From Deinococcus rubellus (GTDB lineage Bacteria > Deinococcota > Deinococci > Deinococcales > Deinococcaceae), in contig NZ_CP104213.1 in assembly GCF_025244745.1 (NCBI RefSeq), positions 737,501 to 801,500 on the forward strand: a DNA stretch of 64,000 nucleotides, read 5' to 3'. The notes under the pieces are model-generated. The model saw only the letters and a program-made list of their open reading frames with translations, was not told the origin of the DNA and did not search any database. The translations under genes and the position numbers were made by a program. Below, piece by piece: positions 31,139 to 42,407 of this stretch (position 1 is the first letter of the stretch; each line of letters begins with the position of its first letter).

Positions 31139-32521
31139 TTAGCCGATCAAGATGTCGCGCTCGGGAGGATATTTGACCAGCTCGCTCCTGGGGCGGTTGC
31201 CGAAGGCCACGGCGAAGGTCAGCGGCCCGATGCGGCCCAGATACATCAGGACCAGCAAGATCAGTTGCTGGGTGGGACTCGTCAGCGGCGTGGCGTTCAT
31301 GCTCAGGCCCACCGTGCCGAAGGCGCTGACGGCTTCGAAAAAGAGCTGCTCGAAGGTCAGGTTGTTGGCGTGGTTGGTGGTCAGCAGCAGCAGCACGCCG
31401 GTATTGACGAGTCCCATGCTCAGCAGCGTCACGGTCATGGCCCGCATGACGGTTTCGCGGGCCACCCGCCGCCCGAAGGCCACCAGCTCGCCGCGCCCGC
31501 GCACCAGGCTGATGGCGGCCATCATCATCACGAAGAAGGTGGAGGTCTTGATGCCGCCGCCTGTCGAGCCGGGATTGGCTCCGATAAACATCAGGATGAT
31601 GGTGATAAAGATGGTCGGCTGGCTCAGCGCCGAGTAATCGACGGTATTGAATCCGGCGGTGCGCGGCGTCACGCTCTGAAAGAAGCCGACCAGCAGTTTG
31701 TCACCGAAGGGCAGCGGCCCCAGGGTGGCGGGGTTGTTCCACTCGAAGAGCAAAAACAGCAGCATGCCGATCAGCAGCAGCGCGCCCATGACCGTCAGCA
31801 CGATCTTGCTGTGGACCAGAATGCGGTCGCGCCGGGGGCGACGCCAGTGGCTGAGCAGATTGATCTGCACGATAAAACCCATGCCGCCCAGGATGACCAG
31901 GCCGCCGATGACCAGAGTGACGAAGGGATCGCGGGCAAAGCCCATCAGGTTGTCGGCGTACAAGCTGAATCCGGCGTTGTTGTAGGCGGTGACCGCGTGA
32001 AAAACGGCGGTGTACAGGCCGCGTCCCCAACCCTGCTCCGGCACGAAGCGCAGGGTCAGCAGCAGCGTGCCGATCAGCTCGGCGCTGAAGGTGAAGATAA
32101 AAATCTGGCGGATCAGCCGCACCACCCCGCCCACCTCGAAGGCCGAGACCTGCTGCGCCAGCCGCACCCGTTCGGAAAAATTGATGCGCCGCCCCAGCAG
32201 GAAGGCGAACAGCGTGCCGAAGGTGATGATGCCCAGTCCGCCGATCTGGACCAGTGCCAGGACGACGAGCTGCCCGAACACGTTGAAGGTGCTGCCCACA
32301 TCGACCACCACCAGCCCGGTGACGCACAGCGCACTGGTGGACATGAACAGCGCCTGCACCCAGCTCAGGCTGTGGCCCGGTTGGTGGGCGAGCGGCGAGC
32401 CGAGCAGCAGTGCGCCGACCAGAATGGTCACGGCAAACGTCAGGGCGATGAGCTGTGGGGGGCTGAATTTGCTGAAATTAAACAGCTTGAAACTGAACCG
32501 GCTGAGGAGGGGGCGTCGCAT
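31139..32521 (-). CDS. ktrB: KtrB/TrkH family potassium uptake protein
   Basis: 460 aa membrane pore subunit with about 8-10 hydrophobic helices and the repeated M1-P-M2 selectivity segments, for example FMSTSALCVTGLVVVDVGSTFN, FHAVTAYNNAGFSLY, SVTPRTAGFNTVDYSALS and FEAVSAFGTVGLSMN (each with the key Gly after Thr/Asn). LSWVQALFMSTSALCVTGL starts the first pore loop. Together with ktrA it forms a potassium importer important in osmotic adaptation. TAGAAT (32534-32539, minus strand) lies 12 bases before the start. Confidence 0.94.
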   Translation of the reverse strand: MRRPLLSRFSFKLFNFSKFSPPQLIALTFAVTILVGALLLGSPLAHQPGHSLSWVQALFMSTSALCVTGLVVVDVGSTFNVFGQLVVLALVQIGGLGIITFGTLFAFLLGRRINFSERVRLAQQVSAFEVGGVVRLIRQIFIFTFSAELIGTLLLTLRFVPEQGWGRGLYTAVFHAVTAYNNAGFSLYADNLMGFARDPFVTLVIGGLVILGGMGFIVQINLLSHWRRPRRDRILVHSKIVLTVMGALLLIGMLLFLLFEWNNPATLGPLPFGDKLLVGFFQSVTPRTAGFNTVDYSALSQPTIFITIILMFIGANPGSTGGGIKTSTFFVMMMAAISLVRGRGELVAFGRRVARETVMRAMTVTLLSMGLVNTGVLLLLTTNHANNLTFEQLFFEAVSAFGTVGLSMNATPLTSPTQQLILLVLMYLGRIGPLTFAVAFGNRPRSELVKYPPERDILIG

Positions 32522-32596
32522 GGCAGAAGGGCGATTCTACACCCAGGCCCCGGGCCACGCGCCGCCTTGCCCTGCTTCTCGGCCAGCCTTCTCAGC

Positions 32597-32602
32597 TATA
32601 CT
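32597..32602 (+). promoter_or_regulatory. -10 element of the RNA methyltransferase gene
   Basis: TATACT eight bases before ATG 32611, a near-consensus leaderless promoter box. Confidence 0.55.
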
Positions 32603-32610
32603 TCCAAGCT

Positions 32611-33876
32611 ATGCCCCGCTCCTCTCCCCAGAAAAATGCCCGCCCTGACCGGGGCACGGCCCGCAAGGCCCGCCGCCCCAGCGGCCCGACCGGCCCCGCC
32701 GCCGAGTACGAGATCGAGGCGCTCAGCGGCCTGGAAGGAGTGGCGCAGGAGGAACTCAGCGCCGTGCCGGGCGCGCGTGATATCCGGGGGGGGCGCTTCT
32801 GGTTTCCCGGCGACCCCACCCGCCTGACCCGCTTGAAGGGCAGCGTGGCCGTCTACCGGGTCAAGACCTTCGATGTGCCGCGTCCCAAAGCGCTGCTCGG
32901 CCACCAACAGCTCGGTGATCTGGCGGCCTTTCTGCGCCCGGTGATCGCGTACGGCGGCCACCAGAGCTTCCGTTTGTCGGCGGCGGGCCGCGAGTCGGCC
33001 ACCATGCGGCGGCTGGCCGAGGAACTCGAAACCTCGCTGGGCATCCCCTACCACCCCGAGGAGGGCGAACTGTTGATCCGGCTGCGCCCCACCGAGAACC
33101 CCAACCGCATTCCCGAGCCCGTGGAGGAGAAGCGTGAGGCCCACTGGGAGCGTTCGCCCGAGGAGCGCCCGGCCCGCCGGGGTCAGCGCGGTGCGGCGGG
33201 CCGCCCTGGACATTCATCCGCTCAGGCACCGGAGTGGCCCGAAGAGGAGGAGCTGGAACCGCAGCCTGCGCCTGAACCCCGCTTCGAGACCGGCTGGGAC
33301 GTGCTGGCCCGCCTGACCCCGCGCCCGCTGTCGGCCCGTGCCTGGCGGGTGTGCAACATGGCAGGCGGCCTCAATGCCACCATCGCCTACGCCGTGTTCA
33401 AGCTGGCCGGGGTGCGCGACGCTGACCGCATCTTCAACCCGATGAGCGGCAGCGGTACGTTGCTGATCGAGCGCGATTTGCTGGGGCCGAGCATGGCGCT
33501 GGTGGGTGTGGACACCGACCCTGACGCCGTGCGCTGTGCCCAGCAGAACATCGGGGCGGCCAAACGCACCATCGAGGTGGCGCAGGTGGACGCCCTGAAC
33601 ACCGGGCTGCCGCCGCGCAGCTTCGATCTGATCGTGGCCGATCTGCCCTGGGGCGACGCGATCACCGTCAAGGGCGGCAACGAGGCGCTGTATACCGGGT
33701 TCCTGAAGGAGATGCACCGCCTCTGCTCGCGCCAGGGCCGGATGGTGGTGCTGACCCACGAACTCAGGCTGTTCGAGCGCCTGATGGCCGAGCAGGACCG
33801 CTGGCACGCCCACGAACTGTTTCAGGTCTACAGCGGCGGACACCACCCGAAGGCGTATCTGCTCAGCCGGGTGTAG
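32611..33876 (+). CDS. THUMP-domain RNA methyltransferase (TrmN/Trm14-like)
   Basis: 421 aa. N-terminal ferredoxin-like plus THUMP region (YEIEALSGLEGVAQEELSAVPGA; FLRPVIAYGGHQSFRLSAAGRES) and C-terminal Rossmann methyltransferase: FNPMSGSGTLLIERDLLG (SAM motif), LVGVDTDPDAVRCAQQNI, and motif IV ADLPWGDAI. Thermus TrmN makes N2-methylguanosine at tRNA position 6, and this is a likely homologue. A charged linker at about 170-228 separates the two halves. rRNA specificity (RlmL-like) cannot be excluded. Confidence 0.85.
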   Translation: MPRSSPQKNARPDRGTARKARRPSGPTGPAAEYEIEALSGLEGVAQEELSAVPGARDIRGGRFWFPGDPTRLTRLKGSVAVYRVKTFDVPRPKALLGHQQLGDLAAFLRPVIAYGGHQSFRLSAAGRESATMRRLAEELETSLGIPYHPEEGELLIRLRPTENPNRIPEPVEEKREAHWERSPEERPARRGQRGAAGRPGHSSAQAPEWPEEEELEPQPAPEPRFETGWDVLARLTPRPLSARAWRVCNMAGGLNATIAYAVFKLAGVRDADRIFNPMSGSGTLLIERDLLGPSMALVGVDTDPDAVRCAQQNIGAAKRTIEVAQVDALNTGLPPRSFDLIVADLPWGDAITVKGGNEALYTGFLKEMHRLCSRQGRMVVLTHELRLFERLMAEQDRWHAHELFQVYSGGHHPKAYLLSRV

Positions 33877-33900
33877 AGGCTCGCGGTCTGATGACCTGCT

Positions 33901-34230
33901 CTACTTCACTTTCACCGCTTTCCCAATCGGCTGTTTCTTGACCCAGGCCACGAATTTCTGCACACCCTCATGCTCCTGTAAGGCCTCCAGCGAGCCGTAA
34001 AATCCGGCCAGTTCCGAGTTGGAGAAGGTGGTGTGAACGTAGTTGTGGCACGCAGCGCAGAGGCCCACGCTGGGCAAATCCTGCACCTTGATGCCCTGGC
34101 GACGGCCCCGTGAGATCGGTGTCAGGTGGTGCTGGGTCAGGGTGGGCGTCTCGCGCTGGCACAGAGCGCAGGTCAGCGCCTCGGCGGCGGGCAGCGGTTC
34201 GGGCCAGGTGTTGGGGGTTTTGCGGGCCAT
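33901..34230 (-). CDS. Small HNH-type nuclease-like protein
   Basis: 109 aa with two zinc-type CxxC pairs and an HNH-like core: [23 protein letters not shown] and [20 protein letters not shown] domains cut or nick nucleic acid; this compact form is widespread and uncharacterised. AGCCTA/TAGGCT (34237-34242) lies 6 bases before the start. Divergent from xpt. Confidence 0.85.
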   Translation of the reverse strand: MARKTPNTWPEPLPAAEALTCALCQRETPTLTQHHLTPISRGRRQGIKVQDLPSVGLCAACHNYVHTTFSNSELAGFYGSLEALQEHEGVQKFVAWVKKQPIGKAVKVK

Positions 34231-34258
34231 GCATGCAGCCTAGCGCTTGCCGAGCCTT

Positions 34259-34264
34259 TAGACT
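34259..34264 (+). promoter_or_regulatory. xpt -10 element
   Basis: TAGACT seven bases ahead of ATG 34272; decides the start against a longer frame opening at 34110 that would overlap the divergent HNH gene. Confidence 0.55.
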
Positions 34265-34271
34265 CTGCTCC

Positions 34272-34853
34272 ATGCAAGCTCTCGTCTCGGCCATTCAGCA
34301 GCACGGCGTCATTTTGCCCGGCGGTATTCTCAAGGTGGACGGGCTGGTCAACCACCAGTTGCTGCCCGACCTCACCCGCGAGATGGGGCGGCGCTTCGCC
34401 GATTGCTTCCGCGAACTGAACCCCAGCAAGGTGCTGACCATCGAGGTGAGCGGCATCGCCCCGGCACTGATGACGGCTATCGAACTCGGCGTGCCGATGG
34501 TGTACGCCCGCAAGAAAAAGCCCATCACCATGAGGGAGCCGTCGTTCACGGCCCGGTCGGTGAGCCGCACCAAGGGCGGGGTCGTCGATCTGTTCGTGTC
34601 GAGTGAGTTTCTGGGGCCGGAGGACCGGGTCATCGTCATCGACGACTTTCTGGCGTCGGGCGGCACTTTGCGGGCGCTTGCCAGCATGATCGAGCTGAGC
34701 GGGGCCGAGCTGCTGGGCCTGGGCTGCGTCATCGAGAAGGCCTTCGAGCATGGCCGTGAGCAGTTGGCCGACCTGAACGTGCCGATTCACACGCTGGCGA
34801 ACATCCTCGAACTCAGTGAGGAAAAGGGCGTGGTGGTGGTGGAAGGCCGCTGA
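34272..34853 (+). CDS. xpt: Xanthine phosphoribosyltransferase
   Basis: 193 aa purine salvage enzyme converting xanthine and PRPP to XMP. Matches Xpt: [21 protein letters not shown] N-terminus, [31 protein letters not shown] and the PRPP loop [17 protein letters not shown]. No purine riboswitch is visible upstream; the gene appears leaderless. Confidence 0.93.
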   Translation: MQALVSAIQQHGVILPGGILKVDGLVNHQLLPDLTREMGRRFADCFRELNPSKVLTIEVSGIAPALMTAIELGVPMVYARKKKPITMREPSFTARSVSRTKGGVVDLFVSSEFLGPEDRVIVIDDFLASGGTLRALASMIELSGAELLGLGCVIEKAFEHGREQLADLNVPIHTLANILELSEEKGVVVVEGR

Positions 34854-34917
34854 CGGACGCGGCTCACGCCCCATTTGCCGTTCCTTGACCCAGCCGCTAT
34901 TCCGGACGCTCCCGATC

Positions 34918-34923
34918 TAAGCT
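34918..34923 (+). promoter_or_regulatory. -10 element of the stress-protein gene
   Basis: TAAGCT followed by GAGGCC and ATG 34930. Confidence 0.5.
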
Positions 34924-34929
34924 GAGGCC

Positions 34930-35418
34930 ATGACCATGCGCCCCAATCCGCTGCTCGGCGACCCGACCAAAAGCCGGGTCGTGATCGCCACCTATCCCGA
35001 GTACCTCCAGGCGCAGCGGGCGGTGGATTACCTGTCGGACCACAAGTTCCCGGTGGAGCGCACCGCCATCGTGGGTGAGGGCCTGAAAACTGTGGAGCAG
35101 GTCACGGGCCGCCTCGACTGGACGCGGGCGCTCAGCCTTGGCATGGGCCAGGGCGCGGTGATGGGGGTCTTTATCGGCGTGATTTTCTCTTTCCTGGGCT
35201 TTGGTGGTGCGGGACGTGGGTTTCTGCCGCTGCTGATCGACGGTCTCCTGATCGGCGTCATGATCGGCGCGGTGTGGGGGCTCCTGAGCTACGCGCTGAG
35301 TGGCGGGCGGCGCGACTTTACCAGCGTCGGCGGCATGCGGGCCGACCATTACAGTGTGCTGTGCGACGGCGAGGTGTCCGAACGCGCCCAGTCGCTACTC
35401 TCGGAGATGCCGGGCTGA
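34930..35418 (+). CDS. General stress protein 17M-like (YflT/DUF1269-like) membrane protein
   Basis: 162 aa. N-terminal soluble domain RVVIATYPEYLQAQRAVDYLSDHKFPVERTAIVGEGLKTVEQVTGRLDW, as in general-stress protein 17M, followed by two glycine-rich hydrophobic segments (about 72-96 and 103-125) and a short C-terminal part HYSVLCDGEVSERAQSLL. Such glycine-zipper proteins associate with membranes under stress; exact role unknown. Confidence 0.8.
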   Translation: MTMRPNPLLGDPTKSRVVIATYPEYLQAQRAVDYLSDHKFPVERTAIVGEGLKTVEQVTGRLDWTRALSLGMGQGAVMGVFIGVIFSFLGFGGAGRGFLPLLIDGLLIGVMIGAVWGLLSYALSGGRRDFTSVGGMRADHYSVLCDGEVSERAQSLLSEMPG

Positions 35419-35450
35419 GGGATACTCCCGACTGGCCCCCCGTCTGGCCC

Positions 35451-35456
35451 TAGACT
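35451..35456 (+). promoter_or_regulatory. -10 element of the acyl-CoA carboxylase gene
   Basis: TAGACT nine bases before ATG 35466. Confidence 0.45.
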
Positions 35457-35465
35457 ACGCTTCAC

Positions 35466-37034
<1,569 letters not shown>

Positions 37035-37053
37035 GGGAGAGGCTCCGTGCGGC

Positions 37054-37992
37054 TCAGCCGCTTTCGTTCTCCAGCGCGCTCGGCAACTCCGGCCACTGCT
37101 CGCGCAGCCAGGCCAGCAGATGGAGGTAGGTTTGCCCATGACTGGTGGCGTGCCGGGCTGGAGGCACGCCAGGGTGCAGCGGGATGCGCCAGTGTTGCCC
37201 CACCAGCCGCGCCCGCAGATGCTGGGTGCCGATCAGCGGTATCGGGTCGCCGTCGAGCGAGATGGCCACGACCTCGGAGGTGTCGGGCAGCGGCGCGGCC
37301 ACCGCCCGGCCCAGCGCCGTCGGGCTGAACGCCAGGCCCCGCAGACCGTGCAGTCCTGCCGCGTACTGCACCAGCCCGCCGCCCAGCGAGTGCCCGGCCA
37401 GGGTCAGTGGCAGGTCGGGCAGGCGGCGTCCCCGCTCGGCCTGCACCAGCGCCGTGATCTCGGCAGCCACCTCGAACAGGCGCGGCAATCTGCCCAGCAC
37501 GTTGAGCACGTCGGCCCCGAACTGCCGCGCCTCGCTGGGAAAGGTGCGCAGCTGCGAATCCGAGTGGCTGGTATTGGTGCCGCCCAGCACCAGCACCAGT
37601 TGCTCGGGGCGCACATACAGTGCGAACACCAGCCCACTGGCGGCGTGCAGCACGTTGGGCCGTCCGGGTTCCTGGCGCAGCACGCCCAGTGGGATCACCT
37701 CGGGCCACTGCCAGAACTCGCCCCCGTAGGCCGAGAGCGTGTCCTGGGCGCTGGGCATATCCCAGTCGCGCCGCTCCCAGGCAGGGTACAGGCACAGTGA
37801 AGCAGCGCAGTCGGCCAGCAGTTGGAAGGCCACCCCCTCGCCTCCGGCCCACAGCGCCTCCAGGGCCGCCTCGCCGCTGAGCGTGCCGGGTGGCAACTCG
37901 CGCTGCGAGAGCGGCGGCCAGACCTGTCCCCACGTCACCCCGCTCAGCTTGGGCCAGGGATTCAGGTGCATGGGAAGCGGCAGGCGGCGCAT
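37054..37992 (-). CDS. Alpha/beta-hydrolase, lipase class 3-like
   Basis: 312 aa. The nucleophile elbow is LTLAGHSLGGGLVQYAA (GHSLG), preceded by VLVLGGTNTSHSD near the oxyanion position; a plausible catalytic Asp lies in ISLDGDPIPLIG and the His near the C-terminus (ATSHGQTYLHL). No signal peptide. It begins 3 bases after the stop of the 106-aa gene, implying coupling. Substrate unknown. Confidence 0.82.
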   Translation of the reverse strand: MRRLPLPMHLNPWPKLSGVTWGQVWPPLSQRELPPGTLSGEAALEALWAGGEGVAFQLLADCAASLCLYPAWERRDWDMPSAQDTLSAYGGEFWQWPEVIPLGVLRQEPGRPNVLHAASGLVFALYVRPEQLVLVLGGTNTSHSDSQLRTFPSEARQFGADVLNVLGRLPRLFEVAAEITALVQAERGRRLPDLPLTLAGHSLGGGLVQYAAGLHGLRGLAFSPTALGRAVAAPLPDTSEVVAISLDGDPIPLIGTQHLRARLVGQHWRIPLHPGVPPARHATSHGQTYLHLLAWLREQWPELPSALENESG

Positions 37993-37995
37993 CGG

Positions 37996-38316
37996 CTAGC
38001 CGGACGATCCATCAGATCCGGCAGCCTCCGGCAACTCTCCTGCGGCCAACCAGGGCCGGGCCGCTGCGAAGTCACTCAGGGCGGCGGGCTCGATGAGCAG
38101 ATCGTCGCCGCTGCGGGTGGCCTGCCCGGACTGCACCCATTTGTTGAGTTCGGCCTCCACACGCTGCTGCACCCGGCGCAGCGGCATGGCGCTGGCTCCC
38201 TCCACGCCGCGCCAGTCCAGGAAAGCGCGGTGGAAGTCCGGTAGATCATCGAGCGGCACACGGGCTTCCAGATCCCGCCAGGACAGAGTGAATTTTTTCG
38301 CAGGCGGCGTGGACAT
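37996..38316 (-). CDS. Uncharacterised 106-aa protein coupled to the lipase gene
   Basis: Small soluble protein beginning MSTPPAKKFTLSWRDLEARVPLDDLPDFHRAFLDW; no family recognised. CACAAT (minus strand, 38323-38328) lies 6 bases before the start, and the stop is 3 bases from the lipase ATG, so the two are probably one transcript. Function unknown. Confidence 0.7.
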   Translation of the reverse strand: MSTPPAKKFTLSWRDLEARVPLDDLPDFHRAFLDWRGVEGASAMPLRRVQQRVEAELNKWVQSGQATRSGDDLLIEPAALSDFAAARPWLAAGELPEAAGSDGSSG

Positions 38317-38382
38317 AGCGCCATTGTGGCGGCTGGGTCGGCAGCTGGCTATTGAGCAACTGCCCAGACGGCGCTCATCCCG

Positions 38383-39165
38383 TCATTTTGCGTTTGGGTT
38401 CGTACCCTCGCGGCTGAAATTTAGAATCAGATTGCCGCTGCTGACAGTGCCGTTAACGATGCCGTTGCGGTTGTAGCTGATCAGCACACTGCCGTCGCTC
38501 AGTGAGAGCAGGGCAAAGTGGCCGTTGAGGGCCGTAAACGTCACGGGTGTATTGCCGCGCACTTTCCAGACATAGCCGCTGCGTTTGCCAAGCGGGTCTT
38601 CAGCCGCCGCTGCCTGCGCCGCCGTGATGTTGAAGGCTTCGGGCAGGGCCGAGTAACCTTCGGGAAAGCGCATCTCGCCGGTACCCAAATCGAGGCTGAT
38701 GCCGCGCAGCAGGGCTGTGCCGCCCGCGTCGCCGAAAGTCAGGCGGCTGCTGCTTTTCAGGACGCTGAGCCGCACCAATTTACCGCTGGGCTGGAGTTCT
38801 TGCTGAATGACCAGGTAGCGCCGGAAATCGTCCTCGCTGATCTTGACCCGTTTGTCGTAGAGCGGGGCCATGCCGCGCTCGGCGCTCACCTGCATCTGGT
38901 CGAGCAGACGTGGATCGCCGCCCGCGTCGAGCACCCGGCGGCGCACCTCGGTCATCGAGAAGCGGGCGCGCGTTTCCATCACCTGCGCCATCTGGCCGCT
39001 GACCGGCAGCAGCGGCGTGAGCTTGCTGCGCCAGTCGCCCGCATTGGTCTGGGGGCCGATCTGGACCGTCGCGGCCAGGCTCCAGGCGCTCCATACCCCC
39101 GCTCCGCCGCATAGGGAGAGCACGCCCAGGACAGGCGCAAGGCGGCGAAGCGGGCGGGACAGCAT
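38383..39165 (-). CDS. Secreted uncharacterised protein
   Basis: 260 aa with a basic N-terminus and hydrophobic stretch (MLSRPLRRLAPVLGVLSLCGG...), a likely signal peptide or anchor to about residue 32. The mature part has FSMTEVRRRVLDAGGDPRLLDQMQ and beta-rich C-terminal strands (YVWKVRGNTPVTFTALNGHFALLSLSDGSVLISYN). No family recognised. TATGCT (39175-39180, minus strand) lies 9 bases before ATG 39165, which is preferred over an upstream codon at 39228. Confidence 0.75.
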   Translation of the reverse strand: MLSRPLRRLAPVLGVLSLCGGAGVWSAWSLAATVQIGPQTNAGDWRSKLTPLLPVSGQMAQVMETRARFSMTEVRRRVLDAGGDPRLLDQMQVSAERGMAPLYDKRVKISEDDFRRYLVIQQELQPSGKLVRLSVLKSSSRLTFGDAGGTALLRGISLDLGTGEMRFPEGYSALPEAFNITAAQAAAAEDPLGKRSGYVWKVRGNTPVTFTALNGHFALLSLSDGSVLISYNRNGIVNGTVSSGNLILNFSREGTNPNAK

Positions 39166-39274
39166 GCGAAGGGAAGCATAGCGGGTGCAAGTGAGAAGTT
39201 GCCCCTGGCGCGCAGAAAGGCTCCTCATCTGCCTGGGGGGCCGCCCGCTGTGGGCGCGGTGCAGGCCGCCGTGT

Positions 39275-39280
39275 TAGCCT
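39275..39280 (+). promoter_or_regulatory. -10 element of the M20 peptidase gene
   Basis: TAGCCT six bases before ATG 39287. Confidence 0.45.
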
Positions 39281-39286
39281 CGGTCC

Positions 39287-40651
39287 ATGCCGCTTCCCGA
39301 ATCCTCTTTGCCGACTGCCGCCGACCTTTCCCCCTTCGTGGAGGCGGGTCTGCGCGACCTCGCCGGGCTGGTCGCCTTCGAGAGCGTCAGCGCCCAGCGC
39401 CGGATGCTGCCGGAAACCGCCGCCGCCGTGACCCGGTTGCTGGAGGCCGAGGGCTTCACAGTGCGCCAGTATCCCGGCGAGGTGGCTCCCATTCTGGTGG
39501 CCGAGGCAGGCGAGGGGCCACGCACCCTGCTGATCTACAACCACTACGACGTGCAGCCGGAAAGCCCGCTGGAGCTGTGGGACTCGCCGCCGTTCGTGCT
39601 GACCGAGCGCGGTGAACGGCTCTACGGGCGGGGGGCCAGTGACGACAAGGGCGAGTTCGTCTCGCGTCTGGCGGCCATCCGGGCGGTGAAGGCCAGAAAC
39701 AGCGGCGCGCTCCCGCTGAAGGTGCGCTGGATCATCGAGGGTGAGGAGGAGGTTGGCAGCCCCAGCCTGGGCGACTTCGTGGCGCAGCACGCCGCCGAGT
39801 TGCGGGCGGACGGTTGCTGGTGGGAGTTCGGTAGCGTCACGCCCGACGGCACGCCGCAGCTCTTTCTGGGCCTCAAGGGCATCGTCTGTCTGGAGCTGCG
39901 CTGCCGGGTGGCCGACTCGGATCTGCACAGCAGTCTCGGCGCGGTGGTCGAGAATCCGCTGTGGCGACTGGCGGCGGCGGTGGCCAGTCTGCGCGACGCG
40001 GCGGGCCAGGTCATGATTCCCGGCTTCCACGACGATGTTCGCGCGCCCAGCGACGCCGACCTGCAAGCGGTGGCGGCCCTGCCCGACGCCCGCACCCCGC
40101 TGCAAGAGACCTATCAGGTCAGCCGCTTTCTGGGCGACGCTGCCGAGCATCAGCGCCGCAGCAACTTCATGCCGGTGGTCAACGTCAACGGTTTTCACGG
40201 CGGCTACGGCGAGGCAGGCAGCAAAACCGTGTTGCCCGCCTCCGGCTTCGTCAAGCTCGATTTCCGGCTGGTGCCGGATCAGGATCCGGCGAAGGTGGTC
40301 TCACTTTTGCGTGCCCACCTGGCGGCCCAGGGCTTCGGCGACATCGAGGTCGTCGAGCTGGAATCGCATGAGTTTCCGGGGCGTACGCCCGCCGACGCGC
40401 CGTTTGTCGCCACCGTGCGGGAAGCGCTGGAGGCCGTCTACGGCAAGGCCCCACAGGTCTTTCCGTCGAGCGGCGGCAGCGGCCCGGTTCACGCCTTTCT
40501 GCACCACCTCGGCCTGCCGGTGGCGATGATGGGCATCGGCAACCTCGGCGGGCGGGTCCACGCACCCAACGAGAACATCCTGCGGCGCGATTTTGCCTCA
40601 GGTGTCAGATTTGGGGTGGTGCTGCTGGAAGCGCTGGCGCGGGGAGAGTGA
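39287..40651 (+). CDS. M20 family zinc dipeptidase
   Basis: 454 aa ArgE/DapE/ACY1/CPG2-type peptidase. Metal-site motifs: LLIYNHYDVQPESPLELWDSPPF, LYGRGASDDKGEFVSRLAAI, WIIEGEEEVGSPSLGDFV, and a C-terminal SSGGSGPVHAFLHHLGLPVAMMGIGNLGGRVHAPNENI. These give the usual His/Asp/Glu/Glu/Asp/His ligands of two zinc ions. Cytoplasmic; likely peptide breakdown, consistent with the peptide-rich metabolism of Deinococcus (inference). Confidence 0.92.
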   Translation: MPLPESSLPTAADLSPFVEAGLRDLAGLVAFESVSAQRRMLPETAAAVTRLLEAEGFTVRQYPGEVAPILVAEAGEGPRTLLIYNHYDVQPESPLELWDSPPFVLTERGERLYGRGASDDKGEFVSRLAAIRAVKARNSGALPLKVRWIIEGEEEVGSPSLGDFVAQHAAELRADGCWWEFGSVTPDGTPQLFLGLKGIVCLELRCRVADSDLHSSLGAVVENPLWRLAAAVASLRDAAGQVMIPGFHDDVRAPSDADLQAVAALPDARTPLQETYQVSRFLGDAAEHQRRSNFMPVVNVNGFHGGYGEAGSKTVLPASGFVKLDFRLVPDQDPAKVVSLLRAHLAAQGFGDIEVVELESHEFPGRTPADAPFVATVREALEAVYGKAPQVFPSSGGSGPVHAFLHHLGLPVAMMGIGNLGGRVHAPNENILRRDFASGVRFGVVLLEALARGE

Positions 40652-40767
40652 GCGTTCAGGGCTGAACGGGGATGGGGATACTCGGCACCCGTTCCACTTC
40701 CGGTAGGGCGGCCCCGATAAAGTCGCAGTGACGCTTCCTGCCCACCCGGAATTATTCAGCACGTCCA

Positions 40768-40802
40768 GCAAAAAATCCCGCCAGTTCAGCGGGATTTTTT
40801 GC
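40768..40802. terminator. Bidirectional intrinsic terminator
   Basis: GCAAAAAATCCCGC (40768-40781) pairs with GCGGGATTTTTTGC (40789-40802). T-runs on both strands let it stop the M20 peptidase transcript and the convergent cyclophilin transcript. Confidence 0.88.
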
Positions 40803-40813
40803 TCGTTTCGGGT

Positions 40814-41386
<573 letters not shown>

Positions 41387-41463
41387 GACCCACATTGTAG
41401 CGGCTCCGGCTCATGAGAACGCTTGAAAAAGCGCCAAGGCCGGGGCCAGTCTCCAGGGCGCGC

Positions 41464-42285
41464 TCAGGGTTTGGTGACGATCCGCACACTCAGGAGCTTG
41501 TCCGGCACTGCGCCGGGGATCGGGGTCTCGCCGCCCTGGCCGGAGGTGGCGGTGCGGGTCAGCTTGGTCAGCACGTCGTCGCCGCCCACCACCTTGCCAA
41601 ACAGGCTGTAGCCGCCGTTGAGGAAGGTGGACGGAGCGAAAGTGATGAAAAATTGCGAGCCGTTGGTGTTGGGGCCGCTGTTGGCCATCGCCAGCATACC
41701 CGGCTTGTCAAACACCAGCTTGCTGCGGATCTCGTCAGGGAACTGGTAGCCGGGGCCACCCTGACCCCAGGTCGCCTTCTTGCTCTCGTCAGCGCTGCCG
41801 GGGTCGCCGGTCTGGGCCATGAAGTTGTCGATGACGCGGTGAAAGCGCTGGCCGTCGTAGAAGTGGTTGCGCGCCAGATACACGAAGTTGTTGACCGTCA
41901 CCGGCACGTCGTTATTCAGCAGCTCGGCCACGATCTGGCCCTTGTCGGTGTCGATGACGGCGTAGTAGTTCTTGCTGTCGTCAAGTGTCATGGGGGGCGC
42001 GGCCTTGAAGGTCCGCAGCGGCGTCTTGCTCAGCTCCGGGACCAGCGTGTAGCCGCTGGGAATCGCGGCGGGCGCGGTCACGACGGTCTCGGTTTTGGTG
42101 GGGTCAGTCTTGGTGGGGTCAGCCGCCGGGGTGGCGGTCTTGGCTGGATCGGTGGTCGCCGCGTCCGTTTTGGTCGTGTCCGTCGTCGCGGTCTCGGTTT
42201 TGGTGGTGTCGGTGGTCGCCGTGTCTTTTTTCTGGCAGGCGGCCAGACTCAGGGTCAGCAGGGTCAGGAGGGCTAAGCGCTTCAC
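41464..42285 (-). CDS. Cyclophilin lipoprotein (envelope peptidyl-prolyl isomerase)
   Basis: 273 aa paralogue of the neighbouring cyclophilin, with a lipoprotein signal: [17 protein letters not shown], lipobox LAAC with Cys17. A Thr/Asp/Lys/Ala-rich tether follows (repeats such as TTDTTKTE, about 22-70), then the PPIase core ([74 protein letters not shown]). GTG start with TAGACT (42292-42297) six bases ahead. Expected on the outer face of a membrane. Confidence 0.94.
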   Translation of the reverse strand: MKRLALLTLLTLSLAACQKKDTATTDTTKTETATTDTTKTDAATTDPAKTATPAADPTKTDPTKTETVVTAPAAIPSGYTLVPELSKTPLRTFKAAPPMTLDDSKNYYAVIDTDKGQIVAELLNNDVPVTVNNFVYLARNHFYDGQRFHRVIDNFMAQTGDPGSADESKKATWGQGGPGYQFPDEIRSKLVFDKPGMLAMANSGPNTNGSQFFITFAPSTFLNGGYSLFGKVVGGDDVLTKLTRTATSGQGGETPIPGAVPDKLLSVRIVTKP

Positions 42286-42394
42286 CGCGCCAGTCTAGAG
42301 GATGCCCCGATGAGACATGAAGATGAAACGCGGGGATGAGACAGACAGATGAGCGCAGTCGAGCGTGGGCGGGCGGCACCCGGCCCGGCTGAGC

Positions 42395-42400
42395 TAGACT
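42395..42400 (+). promoter_or_regulatory. cmk -10 element
   Basis: TAGACT seven bases before GTG 42408. Confidence 0.5.
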
Positions 42401-42407
42401 CGCGGGC

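Noticed and set aside
31133..32827. 564-aa plus-strand frame opposite ktrB
   Set aside because: Gln/His/Asp-rich sequence typical of the antisense of a membrane protein gene.
34110..34271. 54-residue N-terminal extension of xpt
   Set aside because: It overlaps the divergent HNH gene, has no Xpt similarity, and the -10 box points to ATG 34272.
40654..40667. GTTCAG-GG-CTGAAC palindrome after the M20 peptidase gene
   Set aside because: Short, no promoter or T-run nearby, and a strong terminator 100 bases on already explains transcript ends.
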